64,000 bases of DNA, from positions 21,820,482-21,884,481 of the forward strand of contig NC_135226.1 of assembly GCF_052324685.1 (NCBI RefSeq), in the 5' to 3' direction. The notes under the pieces are model-generated. The model searched no databases, was not told the DNA's origin, and was given only the letters and a program-made list of their open reading frames with translations. This stretch comes from Brachyhypopomus gauderio. Lineage: Eukaryota > Chordata > Actinopteri > Gymnotiformes > Hypopomidae. The stretch's first letter is position 1. Each line of letters starts with the position of its first letter. The translations under genes were made by a program, and so were the position numbers. Of this stretch, positions 21,040 through 32,699 are shown piece after piece.

Positions 21040-21437
21040 CCTCGTTATCTAACAGTCACGGTGACGGAGGCCACGGGGAGGAGGTTATCGCTCCCGCGGC
21101 GGCTCCAAACGCCGTGTGATTCGGTAAACCATGTTTGTTTGTGTGTGTGTTTGTTTAATTGTGAAAATCTAATATTTGTAGCTTCCTCGTGGGCTGTGCC
21201 GCGGAGCATTGTGGGACGGCGGCTCCGTCCGCGCGCTCCCGCGTTCCACGCGGTGCCGCGCTTTGTTAGCTAGCTCGCTAGCAGGCTACATGACGGCGGG
21301 GTGCGCGGGGCGCTGGTGCTGTGGCGGGTCGCTGCTCGGCTCGTGTGGGCGTTAGATCACGCGTGGTGGTGGTGGTGGTGGTGGTGGTGGTGGCGGCGGG
21401 GGGGGAGGAACCGTGAGGGGGAGAGACGCCGAACAAG
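21040..21437 (+). promoter_or_regulatory. thap12: CpG-rich thap12 promoter and 5' leader
   Basis: A GC/CpG-rich block precedes the thap12 start codon. It includes a GTTAGCTAGCTCGCTAGC cluster near 21266-21283 and a (TGG)n run at about 21364-21395. GCTAGC motifs also occur in the dyrk1a and hinfp promoter regions. The transcription start is not determined. Confidence 0.55.
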
Positions 21438-24400
21438 ATGCCGAACTTCTGCGCGGCGCCGAACTGCACCAGGAAGAGCACGCAGTCCGACCTGGCGTTC
21501 TTCAGGTTCCCGCGGGACCCGGAGAGGTGAAACTTTGCGTTTGCCGGACAAATAATAAAAAAAAGTCGGTTCGGTTCGAATTGAGCGAATTATAAACGAG
21601 CTCCGCTTCACTTTCGACGGCGGATTAATGAGGGGGGGGGGGAAACCCCAGTACGAGTCCGCGCAAACGGCGGTTAGCTGGTGGCTAACGGCGCTGGCGC
21701 GTGCAGAAGCGCGCGAGCTGCGATGTTAATTTACCACAAAAACAGACGCGGTCCGTTTTTAACAGGGCGCTGGTGGGTCGGTGGCTGGTTGATTACTGAT
21801 TTACTATAGAGAAATGACTGTTATGACTGTTATAACCACCCAGCTGGGGTCTGTTGGAGCGAGCTGCGGGTGTTTGAGCCCCGTGGGGAAGAGCAGGGGG
21901 GGGGGGTAACAACTGGGGTCGGTTGATCTGCGCGTCTGTGGTCAACTGAGTACCTGTTCAAGAAAAACATAGTTTTGCTTTCCATTTAGGTGAATCATAT
22001 TATAAGACGTGTTTATGTGTGTGTGGAGTGTTAACTGCTTCTTTATTTTCTCTTATTAACCTGTTTGTGTGGACAGATGTAGGCTGTGGGTGGAGAACTG
22101 TCGCCGTGCGGATCTTGAAGAGAAAACCCCGGACCAGCTGAACAAACACTACCGACTGTGTGCGAAGCATTTTGAACCAACCATGATATGTAAAACTGTG
22201 AGTGTGCTGCCCCGTCCTGTCAGAGACACCTCTCTTACTGCACCTCTCTTACTGCACCTCTCTTACTGCACCTCTCTTACTGCACCTCTCTTACTACACC
22301 TCTCTTACTACTGCATCTTTCTTACTGCACCTCTCTTACTGCACCTCTCTTACTGCACCTCTCTTACTGCACCTCTCTTACTACACCTCTCTTACTACTG
22401 CATCTTTCTTACTGCACCTCTCTTACTGCACCTCTCTTACTGCACCTCTCTTACTGCACCTCTCTTACTACACCTCTCTTACTACACCTCTCTTACTACT
22501 GCATCTTTCTTACTGCACCTCTCTTACTGCACCTCTCTTACTGCACCTCTCTTACTGCACCTCTCTTACTGCACCTCTCTTACTGCACCTCTCTTACTGC
22601 ACCTCTCTTACTACTGCACCTCTCTTACTACTGCACCTCTCTTACTGCACCTCTCTTACTGCACCTCTCTTACTGCACCTCTCTTACTGCACCTCTCTTA
22701 CTGCACCTCTCTTACTGCACCTCTCTTACTGCACCTCTCTTACTGCACCTCTCTTACTGCACCTCTCTTACTGCACCTCTCTTACTACTGCACCTCTCTT
22801 ACTACTGCACCTCTCTTACTGCACCTCTCTTACTGCACCTCTCTTACTGCACCTCTCTTACTGCACCTCTCTTACTGCACCTCTCTTACTGCACCTCTCT
22901 TACTGCACCTCTCTTACTGCACCTCTCTTACTGCACCTCTCTTACTGCACCTCTCTTACTGCACCTCTCTTACTCCACCTCTCTTACTGCATCTCCCCTA
23001 CTGCATCTCCCCTACTGCATCTCTCTTACTACACCTCCCCTACTGCACCTCTCTTACTGCATCTCCCCTACCACACCTCCCTTACTGCACCTCTCCTACA
23101 ATATGAAGGTTCCTCTTCATACAGTGCTGATTAATTTACTGATTTCAGAGCCCGTACAGGACTGTACTGAGGGATACTGCTATTCCAACCATATTTGATC
23201 TAACTAGCCACCTGAGCAATCCACACAGCAGACATCGCAAACGCATCAAAGTTTTGGTACGATTTTTACAATTTTTACATATAGATTTATAGCCCAGTGC
23301 AAATTTGTACCTTCACGTAAGCTTCTCAATTCTTTGTTTTGTTTCTGGTAATCATTTATGCATTTTACTCATTTCAGTTTGTGTAGTTTCAAAGTTTTGT
23401 TAGTAATGAAGCATTGTTTTCATCCAAAATCTAAACAAAATAATTTATAGTTGGGAGATTGTTGTATTTGTTTGTTACCTAGGACAATAACATTTTGGGG
23501 TAATATTTCGTGTGCTCATTAATATTATGTAGTGCATTGTAATATGCAACTCGTTCATATTTTTATGCCTTTTAATTTTTTGTTTCTCATCTTTAGACAG
23601 ATGAAGAAGTACGTAAAATCAAAGAGAGAAGACGTAAGTATTATTTTTGGGTTCAGGTGGGTAACTGGACATTAGAAGGAGAATCTGGTAATTGTTGTAA
23701 ATGTATTACTTTGTTCATTATTTGTCTTACAGTGGAGTCTTCAATTGAACAGCTACTCTCCAAAAAAGACAAAAACGATGGCCAAGATGACACCGAGACG
23801 ATTGATCTGCCTCAGTTGACTACACATCAAAAAGAACTAAGAGAATTCTTAAGATCGTTATTTGAAGTGACTGTTGTAATGGGAAAGCAGAACTTACCGT
23901 TGAGTAACCACTCGAATGATGATCCAGAGAAGAACTCCTTCGTCATGAGCACCTTTCAGGCTCTGGTGGAAAATCGCATTAACGCTGGCGATGAACTTCT
24001 TCGAGGGAGGTTTGAGGCGTCACCCGTGAATGAGGAGTATTGTCCAGCCACACAGCAGGGTCAGCTGCTGGACGTGTGCGAGCGATGCGTTCGTGAGGAG
24101 CTCCTCCAGGAAGTACGAGAGAGCCGTTTCTTCTCACTGGTGACCGGAGACCTGGTGGAGTTTCCTGAGGGCCAGCATCTCCCCGTCTTCTTGCGTTTTG
24201 TGGACCAGACGAACACACTCCGGGAGGAGTTTATCGAGTTCCTCTCCTTCGAGGGAGAGGAGCTCTCCGTGCCGGATAAGCTGGAGTATCACATCACAAA
24301 AGCGTGGGGTCTCAGCATGGAGGACTGCAGAGGGCAGGCACACGCGGGCTGTGGTGTCCTGGCACACAGGATGAAGGCCATAGCCACACACCTGATGGAC

Positions 24401-25606
24401 AAATATCCAATGGCTGTGAACAGCCCTTGCTCCACCTGTGCCCTTAATGTCCACCTGGCTAACAACATTCCTCTGACTGGAGTTCAGGTGGTCATATCCG
24501 TTCTTAAAAAGGCTGATGCGTTTTTTAAGGCTTCTCCACAACTTCAGGCAGAACTTGACAACGCCATCTCCATCCTCCGTCAGGGCAACGACGAGAGAGC
24601 CAATGATCTGAAGCAGTGCTCTCGAGCCACCTGGACGGACCTGCACAACGTGTTTGAGATGGCCGTCGACCTCGTGGAGCCGCTCCTGCTCTGCATGGAC
24701 AGCGTACATGACAACGAAGACTTGAAGTGGAGCGACCAGATCACTAATGACGCTTACACCATCTCCGAGGCTTTGGCTGACTTTGAGTTCGTCGTTACTC
24801 TGGTCGTGCTCAAGAACGCGCTCTCTTTCACCAGAGCGTTTGGCAAAAATTTACAAGGGGAGACCCTTGATGTGTTTTTTGCGGCCAACAGTCTAACGGC
24901 TGTTTTGCATTCTTTGCATGAGGTTATAGACAATATTGAGGTTTATCATGAATTTTGGTTTGAGGAAGCGGTTCATCTTGCGACTGCTATGGAGATCCCC
25001 ATCAAAGTCCCCAGACTTTTCCTCCGGAAGCAACGAGCGGTCGAACCTTTGGAAATTCAAGCAGAGTCTTTCTTCAAAGAGTACCTGACTGTCCCAGTGA
25101 TGGAGTACATCATTCAGGAGATTAAGGACATCTTCACCGAGAACCATCTCAAGGCTCTCAAGTGTCTGTCTCTTGTTCCGGCGGTCATGGGCCAGATGAA
25201 GTTCAACACGTCGGAGGAGACCCACGCGGACGTGTTCAGGAGCGACCTGCCCCACCCAGACACGCTTCCCGCAGAGCTGCACTGCTGGAGGATCAAGTGG
25301 AAACACCGAGGGAAAGAAGTCAGTCTGCCCTGCACCATCCTCGAGACGCTGCACCACTCCGACGTCAAGTTCTTCCCAAACGTCGACGCCTTCCTGAAAA
25401 TTCTGGCCTCCTTGCCAGTTTTGAAGCTAGGTGGCGGGCAGGGTGAGACGGGTCAGAAGCGGTTAAAGGCTTACCTCCTGGACACACCAGTGAGCCACAG
25501 GTCCAAGAATCTGGCTATGCTAAACATTAATTATCACATAAAGATGGATCTGGAGGAGATGGTTGAATGTTATATCAAAAGTTATCCAGAAGATGAAAAT
25601 GATTAA
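21438..25606 (+). CDS. thap12: THAP domain-containing protein 12 (P52rIPK/PRKRIR homologue)
   Basis: Complete, about 742 aa, exons 21438-21526, 22077-22197, 23149-23256, 23597-23633 and 23733-25606, with agreeing phases. The product begins with a C2CH THAP zinc finger: MPNFCAAPNCTRKS, then RFPRDPE, WVENCRR, and CAKHF. The AIPTIF motif typical of the end of THAP domains follows in exon 3. The rest is the large hAT-transposase-derived body, ending with the dimerisation-like segment LHCWRIKWKHRGKE and FFPNVDAFLKILASLPV. The human protein is 761 aa. THAP12 was described as a regulator of the PKR inhibitor P58(IPK); its nuclear DNA targets are poorly known. It is a domesticated transposase, not an active element: it has introns and sits at a conserved locus. 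Start chosen because the THAP domain must begin MPxFC. Confidence 0.95.
22229..23098 (+). repeat. 12-bp minisatellite filling thap12 intron 2
   Basis: About 70 tandem copies of CTCTTACTGCAC, with CTACTGCAC or CTACACCTCTCTT variants and more diverged TCCCCTACTGCAT units at the right end. It starts about 30 bp after the donor at 22197/22198 and ends about 50 bp before the acceptor at 23148/23149, so it makes up nearly the whole 951-bp intron. Because the unit is a multiple of three with no stop, the frame of the upstream THAP exon stays open through it for about 300 codons (repeating leucine-, serine-, tyrosine-rich). Confidence 0.95.
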
Positions 25607-27470
25607 AAAAAAAACAACAGGAATAAATGAACTTCAGTGACGGCACATGGACCTGCCAGTCCAGTCTTCTCAAACACGTATGATGCAAAGGTCATAGGTC
25701 ATTGAATGGATTTATATTTTTTTAACTGCTGTACACTTTTTTTTTCTGTTTTGATGTATTTATCGGTTGTGTCTGATAGACATAACATGCCTACTGCTGT
25801 TTATGTTGGTCTTCCAGGCCTAAATTCTGAATTAACCATACAAGAGTATGAATAGTGTTGGAATCTGTTCTGTGAAACTCTGCTAATAAGTAAACCAAGT
25901 TAATTGAACAGTCTCAAATAGAACGGTAGGTATTGTTTTCACTTTGTGATGCTCCACTTAAAGTGTAGGTAAATGTAACTACAATTTACTGCAGAGTTCT
26001 GGGACGCATTACATTGGTATAGATGTATTAACATGAGGTAGGACAGGGTCAATTGATTAAAATAAAGAAGATTTAAAATAAGATGTCATACATGGTGTAT
26101 TAAGCTTGATCTATGGTTGAACTTTACTGCTTTGGATGAATATGTAGATTGTTGCATAGACGTACTACCTTCTGTCCTGTACTAAAGGAAAGTAAGCAGT
26201 GTACAGGTCACCTTTAATGTAAATACATTATCTGTAGGTTTTGTTTAATATCTTAATCCCATGATTTTCTGAGTCATCATATCCTGCCTGGAAGAATCGG
26301 ATCACACCCATGTGACCTGCTTTGACGTTTTTACACAAGGAAAATGATGACTAGTAAATTAAAGTTCATCTGAATCAAATGTAATCTGCATTTTGTTTTA
26401 GTCTAATGCTTATTGGAGGATTTATTAAATCTCGGCCATTCCTGCAGCAATTTACATCTGTCTGCAAACAAGAACTTCAGGGGCTTCATTGCTATTTATT
26501 TTTCTTTCTTTTCCAATAAAAAGTTTGTGAAAATGTTGAGAGATGCACTCACACACTTGAGCACACAGATAAACTACAGTTGTATCCACAATTCCTGCAC
26601 AATTGAAAAATGGCATGCTTCAATTTTAGGCCAGACTTATATTATGACAGAAAACGAAAAAATGTAATACTAGCTGACTATATTTAGGGATTTTGTATTT
26701 GCAGAAGTGCTGTTAAAATGTGAATTTGCGTTGTGCCACACAGTGGCGTCTCATACACCCGCGCATGTCACAGCCTGTAATATGACACATTTCTCACGTT
26801 TCAAAAGTGAAGAATTCGAACCCATAGTGGTCTGTCCCAAAGAAGGACCTACAGCCCGCCACGGCCAGTTCTGTTCACGCCTCTGTCCCAGTGTGGTGTT
26901 TCATGTGTCGTAAATAGCATATTTGCTATGTTAACACAGAGGCTAAGTGATATTGGTAGTTGATTATGCTCATTGTAGCCTTATTAATTCATGGCTACAC
27001 ATTAGTTGTTTTTAATAGAAAGCTTTGCCCCTCTTTCTGTCTGTCTCCTGGATTTCAAATAGGTAAGACAGCTGCTATGTATATCCAGATACACTAGATG
27101 GCGTGTGTGTGTGTGTCTCACGTGGTCTAAGAAACAAAAGAATATGGGCGTGGCCAGCGCACGAGCGCTCGCGAGTTCGAGCGTTCTGAAAGAACGGGCT
27201 TGGGCTGAGCGCGTGAGCAGCTGGACGGAGGAGGACACACAACATCAAAACGAGTGAAATAGCGCCACCACGTTTCAGAACAGAACTTCCACTCAGACGA
27301 GGCTCACATTAAACATTTGGCACAGATGAGCCACAGACATGAGTGCGTCTCCCCAAATCTCTCCAGTTCTGCAGAATGTCTGTTATCTAGAGAAACAGAC
27401 CGTGAATCTCCGTAATTCACTTATTTGAATAAGTCACAGCACACATTTAATATTAGAGAACGTTATTTTG
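25607..27470. other. thap12 3' UTR and thap12-map6 intergenic DNA
   Basis: No coding region was recognised. AATAAA near 25622 (16 bp after the stop) and near 26061 are candidate thap12 polyadenylation signals. The AT-rich part to about 27000 shows nothing else. A short (GT)n lies near 27103-27117. Sequence becomes CpG-richer from about 27140 toward the map6 promoter array. Confidence 0.5.
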
Positions 27471-27473
27471 CGT

Positions 27474-27950
27474 CAGACGTGACGAGGTTAAATAAGGGGC
27501 GTGTCCTCCAGCTCAGACGTGACGGGGTTAAATAAGGGGCGTGTCCTCCAGCTCAGACGTGACGGGGTTAAATAAGGGGCGTGTCCTCCAGCTCAGACTG
27601 CGACGAGGTTAAATAAGGGGCGTGTCCTCCAGCTCAGACGTGACGGGGTTAAATAAGGGGCGTGTCCTCCAGCTCAGACGTGACGGGGTTAAATAAGGGG
27701 GGTGTCCTCCAGCTCAGACGTGACGGGGTTAAGTAAGGGGCGTGTTCTCCAGCTCAGACGTGACGGGGTTAAATAAGGGGCGTGTCCTCCAGCTCAGACG
27801 TGACGGGGTTAAGTAAGGGGCGTGTCCTCCAGCTCAGACGCGACGGGGTTAAATAAAGGGCGTGTCCTCCAGCTCAGACGTGACGGGGTTAAATAAGGGG
27901 CGTGTCCTCCAGCTCAGACGCGACGGGGTTAAATAAGGGGCGTGTCCTCT
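27474..27950 (+). repeat. Twelve-copy 40-bp array upstream of map6
   Basis: Twelve copies (one 41 bp) of a unit made of AGACGTGACGGGG, TTAAATAAGGGGCGTG and TCCTCCAGCTC. Each unit carries a CRE/ATF-like core (ACGTGACG), an A/T block that could read as a weak TATA or MEF2-like site (TTAAATAAG), and a GGGGCGTG GC/CACCC-type box. The last copy ends about 365 bp before the map6 start codon, in the region where its promoter is expected. The array identity is direct; promoter activity is inferred. Confidence 0.9.
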
Positions 27951-28314
27951 GGGCTGCAGGTGACGGTGCAGAGTCTGAGCGCTTCACGTCAGATCTCCTC
28001 GCGACGGGTGGGGTTCGTCGCGTGCGTCCGTTTTTAAACTGCAGCTTTCTGCTTATTGCGCGGATCGTGCACGGGAAACATTGCACGACTTTAAATTACT
28101 TTATTTTCGCTGCAAAGACCAGTGCGCACGCGCGAGCCGCACAATACGGGTCCTGAGCATCGCGGACGAGCTCTCCTCTTTCGCATCCTGGGAGTGATCG
28201 CCAAGGTGGAGGAGAAACGCTCACACGTCCACTAAGAGGAGCGTCCGGTGCCTTATTTTTTTAACTGCGTCTGAATCGCTGGTGCAGCCGCGCTCCACCC
28301 GTGCTCCACCCGTC

Positions 28315-31300
28315 ATGGCCTGGCCATGCATCACCAGGGCGTGCTGCATCAACCGCTTCTGGAGCGAGCTGGACAAGGCGGACATCGCCGTGCCTCTGGT
28401 CTTCACCAAGTACTCGGACGTGTCCGAGGTGCAGCACCTCCACCCGCAGCGGCGAGGCCCAGTCGCCATAGAAACGCAGCCCGCCCATGGCGCGCAGGTG
28501 GAGTCTGGTGATGCCGCAGCGTCCGCGCGCGACGGCCCGGGTGCCTCCGTCATGCGCCAGGACTTCAAAGCCTGGAGAATCCGTCCCGAACCGAGCTGTA
28601 AACCGAAAAACGAGTATCACCCGTCCGACACCCCGTTCATCACCGAGACGCAGTACCAGAAGGACTACAAAGCGTGGCCGATCCCGAGGAAGGGCGACCA
28701 CCCCTGGATCCCCAAAGCCGCTCCGCCCGCGCCCGGCACCGGGGCCGACGGCACGAACGCCACCCAGGACGAGGGCGTGGAGAAATACGAGATCGAGGAG
28801 AAGGTGCGCGAGAAAGAAACCAAAGAGAAGAAAAAGAAAGTGGTGAAGAAGGAGAAGACGCCCGAAATTGCGGGCGCGTGCACCGAGAAGCGCGAGCCGT
28901 CCGCGGAGGCGAGAGGACGGTCGGTGGCAGACGCGCTGAACATGCAGATCAAGCAAGAGGTGACCTCTGGGAGCTTATATAGGTGAATATTACATATTGT
29001 TGTCGTTGATCAATGAATATAATAATGTCATAGACGTTATGGCTTCACTTCGCATGTTTTTAACTTTTTGTTCAACTCTCATTAATTCCAGACAGCGATG
29101 GAAGGCCAAACAGATTAAAAATGTTCCTTGTCACTTACTGTCATAGTTGGAATAGTCAGAAAAGTGAAATCCTGACAGTGATTTTAATATTTAATGTATA
29201 TTGATTCCCCCACCCCCAAATCCTCTGTAGGGTTTACATTTAATGTTATTTGGTACTTTTATATTGCATATCAATTACAGTGGCACCAAGAAGCCATAAC
29301 GTTACATCCATTTGAACCCAAAGAACCCTATCTTAGTCCATTACACTGCCATTGTCCTTTATGCTGCCTTGAGCATGATTCTAAAAAGATTAATTATAAC
29401 CAAATAAAATATTTATTCTGTATTAAAATATGGCACAAAAATATCATGTACACATGGTACATATACATAAATCTGCTGAATCTAGATCAGTTTGTGCCAC
29501 AACTTGAAATCTAATGAGTCATGCCTGTAGTTTCAGACCATGTGACTACTACACTTCAGAAACTCTCGCAGCATAAATGCAGTGCACTGCGCTTGTTGGA
29601 GAAGAATGTATGTCTTCTGAACATAGTTTCAGATTTCTCTCATATACAGCAAATATTTGACCGTCTGAAAGGAGCACACAGTGGATGTGTGAGCTGGAGC
29701 AGTCATTTAGTTATAGACAATACGAAGAGAAACACACCATGATGTGAGAGTTTTTGCCATTCTTCGTTCTAGGTGTTTTACTGTCAGATAGTTGCAAACC
29801 AAACCGTGGAGTTCTTGGGGTGCGTTCACTTTCAGGACTGAGTTCCAGGCTTACACTGACGTCAAGCCGGTTAAGCCCATCAAGGCCAAATCACAATACA
29901 AGCCACCAGTGGGGGAGAAGGCCAGCCTGGAGACCAGCTACAGCGCCACCTTCAGGGGGGAGCAGTCCAAGCCCGGGGCCACTGACAACAAGCTGCTGGA
30001 ACGTCGGAGGATACGGAGTCTTTATAACGAGAGCAGTGGCAAAGAACCCAGCAAGGTAGGGAGGTGGAGCCCAGCACACGTGTCCTCTCCACGCACCGGG
30101 TCATAACCGGGTCTCCACAGAGTGTGCAGTCCAACTCGTGTGAACTTAACTAACCGCAATACGTCTCCCTTTCTATATGTGAGGTCTTAGTGTTAAGCGT
30201 GAAACTGGGCATTGACGAAACCAGTGACACTGGGTCCCCGGACATCGTCTGTGTTTATTAACAGGAAGTAACCTTTGGAGACTTGATGCAGTCTTGAAGG
30301 GTTGTTTCTCAGAAGGCTTGGGGGGTGGGGGGGGGGGGTGTTTTCTGTTCCAAAACATCCCTGCAGTCTTTTACCTGAGACTTTAACATGGTCACTTTAA
30401 CGTCACTCAAACAAGTAAATATAAATACCCAGTAGCACTATTTAAAGCTGTTTAGGTATGCAAAATGAAGACGGTGATTGTGTGTATATTTGTGATTATG
30501 TAGATCCTTTTCTCATCCTCATAGGACGGTTCAGACAGTGACAGCACTTCTGTCCTAAGCCTGCTGTAGTGAGGTGTGTTTTTAAAAGTTTCCTACACAA
30601 AGCATGGAGATGATGGAACGTCTCACTACAGCACACGAGCACCAGGGCTGAGAGTAGACCCGCCCCGTGGGTCCGATTCAATCCCTCCGCCAAGGGGACA
30701 GTCTACAGCTGGGCTGCCTGGTGTTCAAGTTCTTGATGGCTGGAGCCTCTTACCCGGCAGCCGACCCTTGTACTGAGTCTGTACTGAATCTAGAAATTCA
30801 GTACAGAGCATTGTGTCACAATCAGCCAACAATGCCGGCTTCAAGCGTTTGAAGTATGACGTATAGGATTCATTGTAACACACAATCACAGTGTTGTACA
30901 CATAGTCCATAAGATGGAAAGATGGGAGGATTAAGAGAAGGTGACGGAACGAGGGACTGAAGGATGGATGAGTGGTACCGCCCATGGTTGACAGGTACCG
31001 CCCATGGATGAACGTTACCGCCCATGGTTGACAGGTACCGCCCATGGTTGAGTGGTACCGCCCATGGTTGAGTGGTACCGCCCATGGTTGAGTGGTACCG
31101 CCCATCATTGAGTGGTACCGCCCATGGTTGAGTGGTACCGCCCATGGTTGAGTGGTACCGCCCATCATTGAGTGGTACCGCCCATGGTTGAGTGGTACCG
31201 CCCATGATTGAGTGGTACCGCCCATGGTTGAGTGGTACCGCCCATCAATGAGTGGTACCGCCCATGGTTGAGTGGTACCGCCCATCATTGAGTGGTACCG

Positions 31301-32572
31301 CCCATGGTTGAGTGGTACCACCCATCATTGAGTGGTACCGCCCATGGTTGAGTGGTACCGCCCATGGTTGAGTGGTACCGCCCATGGTTGAGTGGTATTC
31401 TTAAATCCAGGTCTGAATTAGGACTTCCACCGGTGCGGGAGGATTGAATGCACAAAGGGAGTGCTGACAGTGGAATGCTTAACACTTCACAGTTAAGATA
31501 AAACTAAAATATCATTCATTCATTTCCTTTGCACATCACAAAATTACATTCTCATTAGATGTAAGAAATGGGCCCTATTGTTCTAGCTGTGTGACCTGAT
31601 GCAAATGACCTATGCAAGGTGATCGTTTATGGTTATTCAAGGCAATATATGTCTAGAGGTTAAATGCTATTTCAATGTTGTCTAGTATAGACAATGAGAC
31701 CGTGATAGATAACCAAGAGTAATGCAAATAAACACGCATGTTATCCCACACCAACAATGTTTTTATTTGCTTAACCTAAAGTTAGGGATTAAAGTCTTTA
31801 ACCACTAACATGCCATTAAAATCCAGGACCAGATAGGCCCTTGGTAGTCACTAAAATGATAACGATCATTTTAGATGCTCATACATGACACCACACCTGT
31901 AAGCTGAGTGTGTTGAATCACTGAGTCACTCTCTTGCATTGAAAATGTCATCTGCATGTAGAATATTGAAATAGGGCCCAAAAGTGTCATACTTTAACAC
32001 AAATCTCTGCCATGTCTACTCTAATCTACACTAACCAAAATAGTGAAAAATAATTCAGAATGAAAGAATTATTTTGTGTGACATGTTGCCCCGTGTTAAT
32101 ACACACTAATATGCCATGGTGTCTTTTGCCAGGTTGGTAAAGAGCAATCACTTCCTTATGTTAAATTTTTTTAAGTATCAATACATGCAGAGGCCTAAGA
32201 CTGAACGTTAAATACACAAATATCTTTGTAAAAGAAGAAAAACTCATTTTAAGCTGATGTGTACAGTAAAATAGCAAATATGTATTTCACGTTGTTTACT
32301 CTTTCACTCATCACCACAATGTGTCGATTCTGAATTTATTTTGTAATGTCCAATTTTTGTGCCCATAGGTGGAGAGAGCCAGTGTGTCCCTTTCAAGACC
32401 AAAAAAGACGACAAGCCATATCAAAACAGTGAAGAAGGTGAAAGCCAAGCAGGTCAGCGGAACTGACCCTGCCAAGAAGACCTCAGTGAGCAGTGTGGAA
32501 CGAAAACCGGAGGGAGGGGTCACCAAGAAAAGTAAAGAAATTATAAACAGACTAGCTGAGGCAAAAGATTAA
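28315..32572 (+). CDS. map6: Microtubule-associated protein 6 (STOP)
   Basis: About 363 aa, exons 28315-28982, 29836-30055 and 32369-32572. The start MAWPCITRACCINRFW matches the N terminus of MAP6, with Cys5, Cys10 and Cys11 as the known palmitoylation positions that direct it to membranes. DKADIAVPLVFTKYS follows. Microtubule-binding Mn modules are visible: VMRQDFKAWRI, TQYQKDYKAWPIPRKGDHPW, then in exon 2 TEFQAYTDVKPVKPIKAK with SQYKPP and ETSYSATFRGEQSKP. A lysine- and glutamate-rich linker lies before the end of exon 1. Exon 3 ends IINRLAEAKD and then stops, where long mammalian isoforms continue into a C-terminal repeat region; no such region was found here. The family stabilises microtubules against cold and drugs in neurons and fibroblasts. 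Confidence 0.93.
30973..31398 (-). repeat. 20-bp minisatellite in map6 intron 2
   Basis: About 21 copies of GTGGTACCGCCCATGGTTGA, with CATCATTGA and CATGATTGA variants. Each unit contains the palindromes GGTACC and usually CCATGG. The minus strand is open through the array, giving a spurious 198-codon frame. It lies in the 2.3-kb intron before the last map6 exon. Confidence 0.95.
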
Positions 32573-32654
32573 GTGCACTTTTATGTGGATTAAAGTGTGT
32601 GTGCGTGCGTGCGTGCGTGTGCGTGTGCGTGTGCGTGTGCGTGCATGCGCGTGC

Positions 32655-32699
<45 letters not shown>

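Noticed and set aside
22202-23134. 310-codon and 345-codon frames of Leu/Ser/Tyr repeats
   Set aside because: These are translations of the 12-bp intronic minisatellite of thap12; only the first part of the 345-codon frame is the true THAP exon.
24134-25357. Minus-strand frames of 154-191 codons over thap12 exon 5
   Set aside because: Shadows of the thap12 coding exon; no homology.
23657-25606. Single-exon gene starting at 23657
   Set aside because: The first 25 codons are intron sequence; the acceptor at 23732 joins the frame to THAP exons in phase, as in the family.
21438-25606. Active hAT transposon
   Set aside because: It has introns, a conserved THAP12 protein and no terminal repeats, so it is a domesticated host gene.
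28261-28956. 231-codon minus-strand frame over map6 exon 1
   Set aside because: GC-rich shadow of the map6 coding strand, which matches MAP6 in order and motifs.
30725-31485. Minus-strand frames with repeated HGRYHSTMGGTTQPWAVPL
   Set aside because: Translation of the 20-bp minisatellite in map6 intron 2.
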